A stretch of DNA of 64,000 bases from Okapia johnstoni (taxonomy: Eukaryota > Chordata > Mammalia > Artiodactyla > Giraffidae): contig CM044315.1 of assembly GCA_024291935.2 (NCBI GenBank), forward strand, positions 79,528,385 through 79,592,384, read 5' to 3'. Made by a program: the position numbers and the translations under genes. This document shows positions 44,412 through 55,129 of the stretch, in pieces. The notes beneath the pieces were generated by a model. It saw only the letters and a list, made by a program, of their open reading frames with translations. It did no database searches and was not told where the DNA came from. How positions within the stretch are numbered: position 1 is the stretch's first letter; each line of letters starts with the position of its first letter.

Positions 44412-46402
44412 TGATAGACTGCCTGAAGAACTATGGACTGAGGTTTGTGACATTGTATAGGAGGCAGTGATCAAGACCATTTCCAAGAAAAAGAAAAGCA
44501 AAACGGCAAAATGGCTGTCTGAAGAGGCGTTACAAATAGCTGAGAAAGGAAGAGAAGTGAAAGGCAAAGAAGAAAAGGAAAGATATACCCATCTGAGTGC
44601 AGAGTTCAAAGAATAGCAAGGAGAGATAAGAAAGCCTTCTTCAGTGATCAGTGCAAAGAAATAGAGGAAAACAATAGAATGGGAAAGACTAGAGATCTCT
44701 TCAAGAAAATCAGAGATACCAAGGGAATATTTCATGCAAAGATGGAGACAATAAAGGACAAAAGTGGTATGGACCTAACAGAAACAAAAGATCTTAAGAA
44801 GAGGTGGCAAGAATACACAGAAGAACTATACAAGATCTTCATGACTCAGATAACCACGATGGTGTGATCACTCACCTAGAGCCAGACATCCTGGAATGTG
44901 AAGTCAAGTGGGCCTTAGAAAGCATCACTACGAACAAAGCTAGTGGAGGTGATGGAATTCCAGTTGAGCTATTTCAAATCCTAAAAGATGATGCTGTGAA
45001 AGTGCTGCACTCAATATGCCAGCAAATTTGGAAAACGCAGCAGTGGCCACAGGACTGGAAAAGGTCAGTTTTCATTCCAATCCTAAAGAAGGGCAATGCC
45101 AAAGAATGCTCAAACTACCACACAATTGCACTCATCCCACATGCTAGCAAGGTCATGTTCAAAATCCTCCAAGTAGGCTTCAACAGTACGTGAATCGAGA
45201 ACTTCCAGATGTTCAAGCTGGGTTTAGAAAAGGCAGAGGAACCAGAGATCAAATTGTCAATATCCATTGGATCATCGAAAAAGCAAGAGATTTCCAGAAA
45301 AACATCTACTTCTGCTTTAATGACTATGCCAAAGCCTTTGACTGTGTGGATCACAACAAACTGTGGAAAATTCTTCAAGAGATGGGAATACCAGGCCACC
45401 TGATCTGCCTCTTGAAAAATCTGTATGTAGGTCAAGAAGCAACAGTTAGAACTGGACAAGGAACAACAGATTGGATCCAAATTGGGAAAGGAGTGCGTCA
45501 AGGCTGTATATTGTCACTGTGTTTATTTAACTTATATGCAGAGTACATCATGTGAAATGCCAGGCTGGAAGAAGCACAAGCTGGAATCAAGATTGCAGGG
45601 AGAAATATCAATAACCTCACATATGCAGATGACACCACCCTTATGGCAGAAAACCAAGAAGAACTAAAAAGCATCTTGATGAAAGTGAAAGAGGAAAGTG
45701 AAAAAGTTGGCTTAAAACTCAACATTTAGAAAACTAAGATCATGGCATCTGGTCACATCACTTCATGGCAAATAGATGGGGAAACAATGGAAACAATGAG
45801 AGACTTTATTTTCTGGGGCTCCAAAATCACTGCAGATGGTGACTGCAGCCATGAAATTAAAAGACACTTGCTCCTTGGAAGAAAAGCTATGACCAACCTA
45901 GATAGCATATTAAAAAGCAGAGACATTGCTTTACCAAAAAAGGTCCGTCTAGTCAAAGCTATGGTTTTTCCAGTAGTCATGTATGGATGTGAGATTTGGG
46001 ACTATAAGGAAAGCTGAGTGCCGAAGAATTAATGCTTTTGAACTGTGGTGTTGGAGAAGACTCTTGAGAATCCCCTGGACTGCAAGGAGATTAAACCAGT
46101 CAATCCTAAAGGAAATCAGTTCTGAATATTCATTGGAAGGACTGATGCTGAAGCTGAAGCTCTAATACTTTGGTCACCTGATGTGAAGAACTGATTCATT
46201 GGAAAAGACCCTCATGCTGGGAAAGATTGAAGGCAGGAGGAGAAGGGGATAACAGAGGATGAGATGGTTGGATGGCATCACTGACTCGATGGACATGAGT
46301 TTGAGCAAGCTCTGGGAGTTGGTGATGCACAGTGAAGCCTGGCGTGCTGCAGTCCATGGCGTCCCAAAGAGTTGGACACAACTGAGCAACTAAACTGAAC
46401 TG
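44412..46402 (+). mobile_element. BovB LINE, 5'-truncated, 2.0 kb
   Basis: Contains the reverse transcriptase part and the 3' tail of a BovB (RTE-type) LINE, ending GAGCAACTAAACTGAACTG. ATGAAGATC is duplicated at 44403-44411 and 46403-46411, a 9 bp TSD. The endonuclease region is absent. It is inserted in L1M. Confidence 0.95.
44679..46165 (+). pseudogene. BovB reverse transcriptase ORF, broken
   Basis: In life the protein copies BovB RNA into DNA at the target site. The remnant lies in several plus-strand frames: 44679-44867, 44804-45193 (GIPVELFQILKDD, KKGNAKEC), 45190-45555 (FRKGRGTRDQ, the motif A region DYAKAFDCVDH and RQGCILS), 45742-46017 (FWGSKITADGD, VFPVVMYGCE) and 45983-46165 (FELWCWRR). 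The catalytic YADD codons lie at 45622-45633. Frame changes and stops (for example TGA after the 45190 frame) split it, so no full protein is made. The neighbouring SINE tails share its 3' end, which is how BovB machinery is thought to move them. Confidence 0.9.
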
Positions 46403-46540
46403 ATGAAGATCCTTCCTTAACCAGCTGTGTATTTATATCTGATACAGATCTAGTTATGGCTCTATCCTTTGCATTTAACTATTAAATTCATCTGGAATTA
46501 ATTTTGATATGAAGTACAAGGCAAGGGACTTACTTCTCCG

Positions 46541-46764
46541 TGCATGTGTGCTCAGTCACTTCAGTCATGTTCGACTTTTTGTGACCTTACGGACTATAGC
46601 CCACTAGGTTCCTCTGTCCATCAGATTCTCCAGGCAGGAACACTGGAGTGGGTTGCCATTTCTTCCTCCAGGGGATCTTCCCAACTCAGGGATCAAACCG
46701 GCTTTTGCTGGTGTCTCCTGCATTCCAGGTGGGTTCTTTACCTACTGATCCACCTGGGATGCCC
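46541..46764 (-). mobile_element. Bov-tA SINE
   Basis: Tail left (TCAGTCATGTTCGACTTTTTG), head right (CCACCTGGGATGCC). The flanks CTTACTTCTCCG (46529-46540) and CCTACTTCTCTG (46763-46774) resemble a decayed TSD. It is also within the L1M. Confidence 0.88.
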
Positions 46765-47508
46765 TACTTCTCTGACTCCCACCCCAATTTCTTTTCTTTT
46801 TAGGTAAAAGAGGACAGATAAAAGGAAGGAAAGAGGAAACAATCTATGCTGGACCAGGTTTCTCCGTATGTTTGATTGGATGGTGCTTAAGCATCATTTA
46901 AAGTTGTAGACTTGAAAAAGAATATAATAGTGAATATGTTGTTTTGAATATGTTGAGTCTGAGGTGCTCTGGGTTTACAGGGAGATAATGAATTGGCAGT
47001 TGGAATATGGGCATGATGTTCAGGAGAGAGGTTGAGGCTGAGGCGGTAGACATGGGAGTCATCAGTGTTCGCATGGTATTTGACACCACAGGCTTGGAGG
47101 AGCTTAGCCAGGGCAGATGTGTAATGTGAGAAGGGAAGCTGGGTACTCTAAGCAGCAACCCTGTTGGTGGTGGAGAAGCTAGAAAATGAGAATAAGAGGG
47201 AGTAGGTAAGAGCCAAACAAATGAGAAGCTAAGGAAAAATAATCTGTAGTAGAAAAAGGTGATCACATTTCAGTAGGGAAATAACATGGTCTACAATGGG
47301 CTGGGTAAATTGGAAACTGGGAAGTAGAGGGGATAAGAGTAAGACTGCTTTTCAACAGGTTTATCAGTAAAAAGAAAGAGGAACATGGGGACAGTAATGT
47401 GCTTGGAAGGTAACATGAAAAGAAGGTTTAAAAGGGAGATTTGAGGGTGCTCGAAGGTGGAAGGAAAGGCACTGATAGGAAACAGGCATTTAAAATACAA
47501 GGGAAAAG

Positions 47509-47717
47509 GACTTCCCCAGTAGTCCAATGATCAAAAATCTGCCTGCCAATGCAGGGAATGAAAGTTCGATTCCTGGTCTGGGAAGATCCCACATGCTGTG
47601 GGGCAACTAAGCCCGCATGCTTCAACTAGAGGGAAAGCTGCACATTGTAATGAAGAGCCTGTGCACCACAAAGAAATATCCTGTGAGCTGCAATTAAGAC
47701 CCAACACCACCCAAAGC

Positions 47718-47755
<38 letters not shown>
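47509..47755 (+). mobile_element. CHR-type tRNA-Glu SINE with (CA)n tail
   Basis: Head GGACTTCCCCAGTAGTCCAA, body GGAAGATCCCACATGCTGTGG and AAGCCCGCATGCTTCAACTAG, and a microsatellite tail. The TSD CAAGGGAAAAG (47498-47508) and CAAGGGAAGAG (47756-47766) matches at 10 of 11. Confidence 0.87.

Positions 47756-47757
<2 letters not shown>
47721..47757. repeat. (AC)n microsatellite
   Basis: Eighteen AC units forming the tail of the CHR SINE. It is likely length-variable. Confidence 0.95.
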
Positions 47758-47758
<1 letters not shown>

Positions 47759-48829
47759 GGGAAGAGATGGTGCAAGATCTCAAGGGGCAGGAGTGATGGG
47801 CACGAGAGGTGGGAGGACTGGCAGTGAGTGAAGCAGGGAAGGTGACCACCAGGGCCAAGGAGAGGGTCAGAGGGGAGAAAGTTGAGCCTATTGGCCTCTA
47901 TTCTCTCTGTAAAGCATGAAATGAAGTCATCAATGGAGAATGAGGTAAACAGAGGCAAGGAAGGACATTTTTTTTAGAGAGAGGAAAAGGCTTAAAACAA
48001 CTGCTGTGGGAAATGAAAGAGAGACCTCATCATGGGACAAGCCAAGGGGCTGGTGGTATGTGTTCAGGGCCTGGCTAGGTCGATACCAGGAGGACGGGTT
48101 GTGTGATTTTCTTAGTCAAGCACTGCAGGCCAGAAGTGGAGGAGAAAGCAAGTGGGGATATGGATCTGGAGCTGAGAAAGGCAGATAGGTGGGGCAGAAA
48201 GGCACAGGGGTAAGGAAATTGAATGAAGAAATTCTTTCAAGAGATTGATCAAAGGGTCAAGGTTGGGTAAGAAAGGAAGTGAAGCTAGGAGAGGAATGAT
48301 GGGCTTGTTAAATTAGGAACGGCCCAAGGATGGAAGGTCTAAATAAGGTCAAAAAGCAGATTCCGTGGGAGTGAGGAAGTGGAACAGATGCAAGGATAAA
48401 GGTTCTGGTTGGAAGGTGGGATTTCTGAGGCGAAGAAATTCTGGGAGATGGTCAGATGGAGAGTGTGGCCATGCTCCTGTGGACTTCTGCCAGAGGAGTA
48501 AAGGAGACTGGAGTCGAGAATCCCAGGATGTGGATGGTCCACATGGGCGTGGACATTCCCAAGATGGAGGCATGAACAGGGGTGACCCGGGAGAGAGCGA
48601 GCCAAGTGCCATGCAGAGAGATGTCATCAGCAGATGACAGTGACAGGAAGGCAGAGAGGCCCCCATAGCCTCAGAGAGCAGAGCTGGTCGTGGGAGGCCG
48701 AAGAACACGTGTGGACGCAGAGGGGTCACTGCTTACAATACTCGAGGGTCACAGGTACAGAGCACACTTATTAGGTCGGCCAAAGTGGGGCAGCCGCTTC
48801 AAGGCTCTGTTGTTCTGGTTTGCTGGTTG

Positions 48830-48932
48830 GTTCAGTCATCCATTCATTCAAACAGGGTTTGTTGAGTTGTGTCTGCTGAGCCCTGAGCACTGCGCTCGGT
48901 GTTGTGCTGAGGCTGCCTCTTCTGCAGGAATG
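48830..48932 (-). repeat. L2 LINE 3' end, antisense
   Basis: CATCCATTCATTCAAACAGGG then GAGCACTGCGCTCGGTGTTG. Confidence 0.6.
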
Positions 48933-49104
48933 CACTAGAGCCAGCAGCCTTTCCCCTTTTTGCCAAAGGTGGCCCCACTGTCTCTCAGCAAGCCCCCCAC
49001 ACCAAAGTCCTACCACCAAAGCCAGGCAGGCCCCGACACGGCTGATGGTCGGTAGGGGATCTTCTTGTTACAGCTTTTTCCCCAGAGATAAATAGGCCAC
49101 AGTA

Positions 49105-49700
49105 AAAAAGACTGCTACATCCTTTCAATAAAGATTTTTTTTTTCCTTTTCCAGACAGCTTGAGAAATGTTTTAAAAGCTTCTCACATTTCCAGTGAAAC
49201 CCACAGAGAAGAATTTTGCTTGTTATCAGCCCTGGAAGCCTCTGATAGACGGGTGACATTTTTTTTTCTTTTTCTTTCTCTTTTTCTCTTTTCCTTTTTT
49301 TCACCAGCTGAAGAGAGAGTCACAGTGTGTTTTATAACTGGCTCTCTGCATTTCAAAAGCTCAACGAGAGCTCTCTGCTAACCCCGATAAGCCTTGGGCT
49401 CTTAGCGTCTTAAATACCTCTGACAAGCTATACATTACAGCGCTAATAATTTGCCAAATTTGCGCCCATAATATGATATCTGTAAAACGTCAAGGGCAGT
49501 AATGCGATTAGCGGTCTCAAATGAAATATCGAACATTCAGCGTTTAGGTCCTGAATAGGGGGAGAAAGGAAAGGAAATCAATTTCAAAAGCAGGAGGGAA
49601 AAAGGCGATAAGCGTGTAATAAAAATAGAGAGAGACAGTGGAGAGATGCAGGGGAAGAGAGACAGGCAGAGCAAGAGTTGGGAAGAGATAGACCTGTCTT
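49105..49700. promoter_or_regulatory. Strong candidate conserved non-coding block
   Basis: Nearly 0.6 kb, repeat-free. It holds CTATACATTACAGCGCTAATA, TTGCCAAATTTGCGCCCATAA, CAGTAATGCGATTAGCGGTC and AAATATCGAACATTCAGCG. CG-containing words in an AT-rich setting and dense homeodomain cores are typical of deeply conserved enhancers. A pyrimidine tract lies at 49258-49300. There is no frame with coding character. Conservation is inferred, not measured. Confidence 0.5.
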
Positions 49701-50214
49701 ACATTCATTTTTCAGGCAGGTAAGAGATTTAAGAAACTTTTACAAATTAGTTGGAATAGGGAGCTGGGAAATAACATTTGGTCACCACAGCAATGAGGTT
49801 TGGGTGGAAGGAGGGAGGTGGGGGCTGGGAGCATTGCAAGGGGTTGGCTGAGCCTAGGGAGGGCCTTTCGCTCTCTGCCCCCAACAGCCTGCTTCCATAA
49901 AACACAGGAAGTTGAATTACAAGGAGTCTGAGGGTGGGCTCTCACCCTGCCCCCACCCACTCGAGGTGGGAGAGTCGTAATGGACTAATTATCTGGCCAG
50001 CAGAGGCGGTGGCGGCAGTCGCAGGAGTGAGGGTCCGGGCTGTCACATACCAGGCTCTAGACTAAATAACAACATCTCACACCTGCAGCTTTACGAGCCC
50101 TTTGCCGAGAGGAGTAAGCCCTCCCCTCTCCTCTGTCCCTCCAGCTTCTCCCCATGCACTTGTGGGCCCCGTTTCAGGCTGCTGCGGAGGCCTGAGGGGG
50201 AGGTCAGTCAGTCG

Positions 50215-50420
50215 TCTCACCCTTGCTGAAGCCACAGCCCATTTACGCTATCCTTGCAACCTGCAGGTAGCTACACGCAAGTTCCTTCTCTTGGGCCCTG
50301 CTGGTAATTGTCTAGAGCTGTCAGCAAGGCGAGGGGACCATGCCATTAACACATGCCATTCCAGAGTTCACTGGTCAGCAGGTTTATCTGCACCTGCAGT
50401 TCCCTGTCTCAGGCTGATGG
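50215..50420. promoter_or_regulatory. Candidate conserved non-coding element
   Basis: Repeat-free, with CCCATTTACGCTATCCTTGC, GCTGGTAATTGTCTAGAGC and CAGGTTTATCTGCACCTGCAG (E-box CACCTG). It is separated from the previous block by purine-rich DNA. Confidence 0.35.
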
Positions 50421-50796
50421 ACTGACTCTAGGATGAGGCTACACTGATGCATGTGGGCAGAAATTACTAGGGGGTCCTCCTTGGCCTGTGGGGACAGCCA
50501 AGGCAGGAACCCTCCACACAGCTCTTTGCTTTGTTCCTTTCATATCTCCTCCTGATCCCCTGCTTCAGAGGGAGAAGCAGTTCTTTCTCAATGTGCTGTG
50601 CCTGCCCTTTCTGCACAGCTTAGTCTTGGAAGTGACCCCATAACCTTGAACCTCCCCCTTTTGCAAAGAGATGAGATAGAGATGCATCAAAAGAAGAGGG
50701 AAAACCGTGATGGACATAGGAGCCAGCGCCTTATCAAGGCGCTGGTGATCAGAAGAGTAAGACCACATCCTTCCCCGCTCTGAATGCCGAGTCCTC

Positions 50797-51033
50797 TAGG
50801 GGGCTTCCTTGGTGGCTCAGTCGGTAAAGAATCCGCCTGCAGTGCAGAGACTACCTGCCAATTCAGGAGATCCAGGTTCGATCCCTGGATCAGGGAAGAT
50901 CCCCTGGAGAAGGAAATGGCTACCTATTCCAGTCTTCTTGCCTGGAAAGTCCCATGGACAGAGGAGCCTGGCGGGCTACAGTCCATGAGGTCACAAGAAT
51001 CGGACATGACTTAGCGACTAAACCACCATCACT
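50797..51033 (+). mobile_element. Bov-tA SINE with an internal head insertion
   Basis: Head GGGGCTTCCTTGGTGGCTC with A box TGGCTCAGTCGG (50813-50824) and B box GGTTCGATCCC (50875-50885). Extra bases (ACTACCTGCCAATTCAGG) lie between the two boxes, apparently a partial duplication of the head. Short AGTCCT flanks occur at 50790-50795 and 51034-51039. Confidence 0.88.
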
Positions 51034-51039
51034 AGTCCT

Positions 51040-52080
51040 ACTGTGGCTCCACAGCCAGTCCGAGGCTCCCAATTCCAACCAGGATGCAGGCTAGCTCACC
51101 TGGGCGAAGAGGGGCTGAGAAGTGGCAGATGGCCTGGGGCGGAAGAAACACCATCAGGCTGCCAGGGGCTAGCCCCAGGCCCTTCCCAGGGTGGCCTGGA
51201 ATGGCCATTACAGGGCCACTTCTTGCGGCACCACGAGCCATTAAAACAGGAGTGCTCAGGGAGCCATCAGCCCAGCACAGATGACTTCCCCAGATGTGGC
51301 GGTGGGCCAGGATGTGGAAGCCCCCAACCCCGACCTACAGACAAAACATTCCCGCACGAACCATCCTCGGAAACCCCACAGCCCAGAGCCCCCTCTTACA
51401 GATGCTTTCTAGACCATTTAGCAGGAGGCAGTGTTTATTTTTGAACATGTGTTCTTTTCCATCTCTCGTCTCTCTTCTCCCTTACTAGTCCTTCCATACC
51501 CAAAACTACCCTCTAGATGGGCCACTGTCGCTTATTACTGCCAGGCTCTAAGGCCAGGGTGGGTAGCACGCTTTGTTTTGGCTTTGCTGTGTGTTTTAGT
51601 GTGTGCCCATGGCATGCACTCACAACCACACTCACACACACACCAGTACTTGCTCAAACTTCCTTTAATGGAGTGTGTGTACTACACAAGCTCAAAGAGT
51701 TCAGGCTCTCAGAGGCTAAGTTTGTGAGCAAATCCTGAATGAGGCTGTAGATTCCCTTCTTTTCAAAAGAGACACCCTAGTCAGAGATGGCTCCAGGGGA
51801 TTACCTTCCTGTTGGGAAGGTAAGATCAGGGATGGAAGGAGGGAATCTGTTGGCCTGGAGCTGGGACTGGGCTCTACTTGATTCTCTGTCTATGCACGGA
51901 GCTCAGCACAGTGTTTTGCCCCATTTCCCTCCCTCCACCCTCAACTAGGACCTCTCTTTTCTTCAGCAAAATAGAATCCCCCAATCCTTAAGCAGTCAGC
52001 TCAAATTTTGCCCCCTTCAAGAAACCTTCCTGAACCCAAAGAGCCCAGAGTTCTTTTTCTTCTAATAAACTGGTTGAGGG
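51040..52080. other. Unique sequence, no gene seen
   Basis: No repeat or exon recognised. A short CA-rich patch lies at 51630-51645. Confidence 0.3.
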
Positions 52081-52084
52081 GGGA

Positions 52085-52305
52085 ACTCGAATTTACTGGG
52101 GGCCTACTATATGCCAGGCACCATGTTAGGCATTTTTCACGTCATTCTATTTAGCTTTCAGAATGTGGATAATATTATTTCTGTTTTATAGATAAGAACA
52201 TAGGCTCTGAGAAATTAAGTGATTCATTGATTCAGCCAGCAGTGGTAGAGGTAACATTTCAACTCAGGTCTGAGTCAGAAATCCCATGCCCTTTCCATCA
52301 TGGGA
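52085..52305 (-). repeat. MIR, antisense
   Basis: CTACTATATGCCAGGCACCAT, CTGTTTTATAGATAAGAACAT and GAGAAATTAAGTGATTCATTG are reversed MIR. Confidence 0.78.
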
Positions 52306-52395
52306 GAGAGCTTCCCACATGGAAAAGTTCTGCAAACGTTTGTCACAGTTCATTTTAAAATGTGGTCCCCGGGAAAGAAAACCACACCCTAGGTA

Positions 52396-52512
52396 GAAGG
52401 AAATGGTAACCCACTCCAGTACACTTGCCTGGAAAATCCCATGGACAGAGGAGCCTGGTAGGCTACAGTTTATGGGGTCACAAAGAGTCTAACAAGACTG
52501 AGCAACTTCACT
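52396..52512 (+). mobile_element. Headless Bov-tA/Bov-A fragment
   Basis: From GAAGGAAATGGTAACCCACTC to CTGAGCAACTTCACTACAC. The tRNA-like head is missing. Confidence 0.85.
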
Positions 52513-53019
52513 ACACTATATAGGGATAGTCTAAGGAGTAGACAGGTGATTTTTCTAAACGAAGCCCAAGTTTGCAGCTGCCTCACTTTGTTACTGCATA
52601 TGTAGTCGATGCTTAGTTTTTCTCAGATACTCCTTCTCCTTCTTAATATGTTCCCAGACATATTAGTCTCCGGTGCTCGCTCCCTCTTCCTGGAATGCCC
52701 ACATTCTCATTCATTAACTCACTCATTTGTTCATTTATTCTTTCCTTCCTGCACATAAACATCAGTTGAGAGCCTGCTCTCCTGGGAATACACTGGTAAG
52801 GAAAAAGGGACTCCTCACTGTGCATAGTCTAGTGGGGTAATGGGCGCTAATCAAGTAATGAGAGAGATAAATATGAATCTACAACAGTGAAACTCTGTAA
52901 GAATGATCCATGCTGCTACGATCCATGTTGTTGTCAGGGAAGGCTTACCTAAGGAAGTGATAATAGAGCAAAGATCTGCTAAAAACCATATCTCCTACCC
53001 AACCCCTCCCCCGGGCCCC

Positions 53020-53313
53020 ATCAACCTTGACTTTGCCTGGAAAACTCCAGTAATCTTTTGGGTCAGCTTACATATCACTTCCTTATCGAGTCCTCCTTGA
53101 CCCTCCAGACTAGGGTGGATCCCCATTGCGCTCTATGGTCTTTTCTGTGGCATTTCACTTACATTTAGTTACTTATCTAAAACATGTCATCTCAGTAGTC
53201 TGTAAACCCCATGAAGGCAGAGAACTCATCTCCCTGGTTGCCTGCTGTATGTCCAGTGTCAGGTATAGTACTTGGCATGTACTTGCTATTCAACAGATGT
53301 TTGCTGAATGCAT
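53020..53313 (+). repeat. L2 LINE 3' end, sense
   Basis: AGTCCTCCTTGACCCTCCAG, CTGTAAACCCCATGAAGGCAG and CAACAGATGTTTGCTGAATG are sense L2. Confidence 0.75.
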
Positions 53314-53587
53314 AATCTTGCTTTCCCTTCCCGTACTGGTGCAGAAGGTTGGGATCCAAGTGCAGGAATTTACATGTGTTACATTTCACTTTATGAGGTC
53401 ATCCCAATTCATTAGGACAGATCTTCCTCAACTTAAAATGTGGTTACATCTTGATAGACCCATCCTAGGTTGAAAATATCCTAAGTCAAAAATGCATTTA
53501 ATACACCTACCATACTGAACATCACCTTAGCCAAACCTACCTTAAATGTGCTCAGCGTACATTAGCCTACATTTGGGCAAAATCATC

Positions 53588-54004
53588 TTTTTTTTTTTTT
53601 GATTTATGCCATAAGTTTATTTACAAACATATCTAGGATGCTGAGTTCAAGGGTTTGATCCTTTTAAGAGACTGCACCTCTTAATATGCTCCTCTTCCTA
53701 TCTGTCTCATGGATTACTTTTTAAGCAGTTGGTGTCTTACTATAAAGAAAGGTGCAGCAAATCCAGACCCAAAGAACAAAGTCATCATAGCTAGTAACCT
53801 CCACTTGTTTTCCACTGAAAATGGTATATTCTTCCCTGGACCCTCCTCGTAATGGCTCCGACGAACCACAGAGGTTGTGAACCTCCGGATGCTCTGTCCC
53901 AACATAGCGCTGTTGGAAGCTCTACAAAAGATCCAGAGACTGAAAGCGGCAGAAACGGCGGCTGCAAACCGCGCGATCCTTACCTCACGACCTTGTTCCC
54001 CTCC
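53588..54004 (-). pseudogene. COX7C: Processed COX7C retrocopy, full length
   Basis: An intron-less copy of the mRNA for cytochrome c oxidase subunit 7C, a small subunit of respiratory complex IV in the inner mitochondrial membrane. On the minus strand it has about 99 nt of 5' UTR (53906-54004), an intact 63-codon frame (53714-53905), a 3' UTR with AATAAA (53616-53621) and a poly(A) tract seen as T's at 53588-53600. The TSD AAAATCATC (53579-53587 and 54005-54013; extendable through TTT) marks LINE-mediated insertion. It interrupts a Tigger element. No promoter of its own is evident, so expression would need outside sequence. Family and retrocopy status are firm; whether it is expressed is unknown. 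Confidence 0.93.
53714..53905 (-). CDS. COX7C: Intact COX7C open reading frame in the retrocopy
   Basis: Encodes 63 residues, the normal COX7C length. The N-terminal 16 residues ([16 protein letters not shown]) have the Arg/Ser/Thr-rich character of the mitochondrial presequence. The mature part starts [10 protein letters not shown] and contains one membrane span ([15 protein letters not shown]) and the C-terminal RHQLLKK. From memory the mature part matches bovine heart COX7C; an exact comparison must be run. The start is the ATG at 53905-53903, the only one giving the full presequence. No frameshift or premature stop is seen, which suggests a young or constrained copy. It is listed separately because it could make protein if transcribed. 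Confidence 0.55.
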   Translation of the reverse strand: MLGQSIRRFTTSVVRRSHYEEGPGKNIPFSVENKWRLLAMMTLFFGSGFAAPFFIVRHQLLKK

Positions 54005-54423
54005 AAAATCATCTTTAAAAAGGCTATTTTATAATAAAGTTTTGAATATCTCTTGTAACTTATTGAATACTGGACTGAAAGTGAAAAACAGAAAGTCTGC
54101 CTGGGTATAGAATGGTTGTCAGTGTGTTGGTTGTTTACTTTTGGAATGGTATGGCTGACTGGGAGCTGTACCTCGCTCCCAAACACTGCCAATATTGGAA
54201 AGAGTATTGTACCACATATGACTGACCCAGGAAAAGATCAAATTCAAAATTCAAAGTACGGTTTCTACCAAATGTGTCCCACTTTTCTACCATCACTAAG
54301 TAAAAAACAAAAAAAACCCATATATTACCATTGTACGTTGGGATTGTCTGTATCCCAATACATTCCAATTCATTTAACATTTATTGAGTACCTACTGTTT
54401 ACCAATATTGCATAGGAACCTGG

Positions 54424-54624
54424 AATGTTAGGTCCATGAATCAAGGTAAATTGGAAGTGGTCAAACAGGAGATGGCAAGAGTGAACATCGACATTTTAGG
54501 AATCAGTGAACTAAAATGGACAGGAATGGGCAAATTTAATTCAGATGACCATTACATCTACTACTGTGGGCAAGGATCCCTTAGAAGAAATGGAATAGCT
54601 CTCATAATCAACAAAAGAGTCTGA
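54424..54624 (+). pseudogene. BovB endonuclease domain, broken
   Basis: The frame starting GTWNVRSMNQGK is the N-terminal part of the APE-like endonuclease that nicks target DNA. It includes ISELKWTGMG with the catalytic-type glutamate region and HYIYYCGQG. A TGA at 54622-54624 ends it; the next endonuclease pieces lie in other frames up to about 55100. Confidence 0.85.
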
Positions 54625-55129
54625 AATGCAGTACTTAGGTGCAATCTCAAAAATGACAGAATGCTATCAGTTCATTTCCAAGGCAAAACATTCAATATCA
54701 TAGTAATCCAAGTCTATGCCCCAACAAGTAATGCTGAAGAAGCTCAAGTTGAATGGTTCTATGAAGACCTATAAGAACTTCTAGAACTAACACGCTCAAA
54801 AGATGTCCTTTACATCATAGGGGTCTGGAATGCAAAATTAGGAAGTTAAGAGATATCCAGAGTAACAGGCAGCTTTGGCCTTGGAGTACAAAATGAAACA
54901 GAGCAAAGGCTAACAAAATTTTGCCAAGAGAACATGCTGGTCACAGCAAACACCCTCTTCCAACAACACAACTCTACACATGTACATCACCAGATGGTTA
55001 ATACTAAAATCAGATTGATTATATTCTGGCAGCCAAAGATGGAAAAGCTCTATACAGTCAGCAAAAACAAGACCTGGAGCTGATTGTGGTTCAGATCATG
55101 AACTCTTTATTGCAAAATTCAGACGTAAG

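Larger units (their letters stand above)
43520..46530 (-). repeat. L1M relic, antisense, split by a BovB
   Basis: Left half 43520-44411 carries CTCATTGTAAAAGTAATATAT, AACATTTAGCTTGTTTCCAG and TATTGATTTGTAAGAGCTCT. The right half 46403-46530 continues with AAATTCATCTGGAATTAATTT. The two parts are collinear in the reverse of an old L1 and are separated by the BovB insertion. Confidence 0.78.
46905..48600 (-). repeat. L2 LINE, antisense, about 1.4 kb excluding a SINE
   Basis: GGAGATAATGAATTGGCAGTT, GTAGACATGGGAGTCATCAGT, GCATGAAATGAAGTCATCAAT and GGCCTGGCTAGGTCGATACC follow the antisense of L2 from the 3' UTR deep into ORF2. A CHR SINE interrupts it at 47509-47755. Confidence 0.72.
53418..54353. 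mobile_element. TcMar-Tigger DNA transposon carrying a COX7C retrocopy
   Basis: The left end CAGATCTTCCTCAACTTA and the right end GTACGTTGGGATTGTCTGTA are degraded inverted repeats. The interior AAAATGCATTTAATACACC, TTTTATAATAAAGTTTTGAA and GTGAAAAACAGAAAGTC is Tigger-family text. The family is probably MER2/MER8-like; the exact name is uncertain. A processed COX7C copy interrupts it at 53588-54004. Confidence 0.72.

Noticed and set aside
44412..46402. Active BovB element
   Set aside because: The 5' half is missing and the RT frame has shifts and stops, so it cannot move itself.
48769..48786. Possible mariner terminal repeat (TTAGGTCGGCCAAAG)
   Set aside because: Only about 18 bases resemble the ruminant mariner end, with no opposite end or interior found nearby.
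2500..52512. CRISPR-like regularly spaced repeats from the many similar SINE heads
   Set aside because: Copies are kilobases apart, in both orientations, with their own TSDs, and the DNA is a ruminant nuclear genome.
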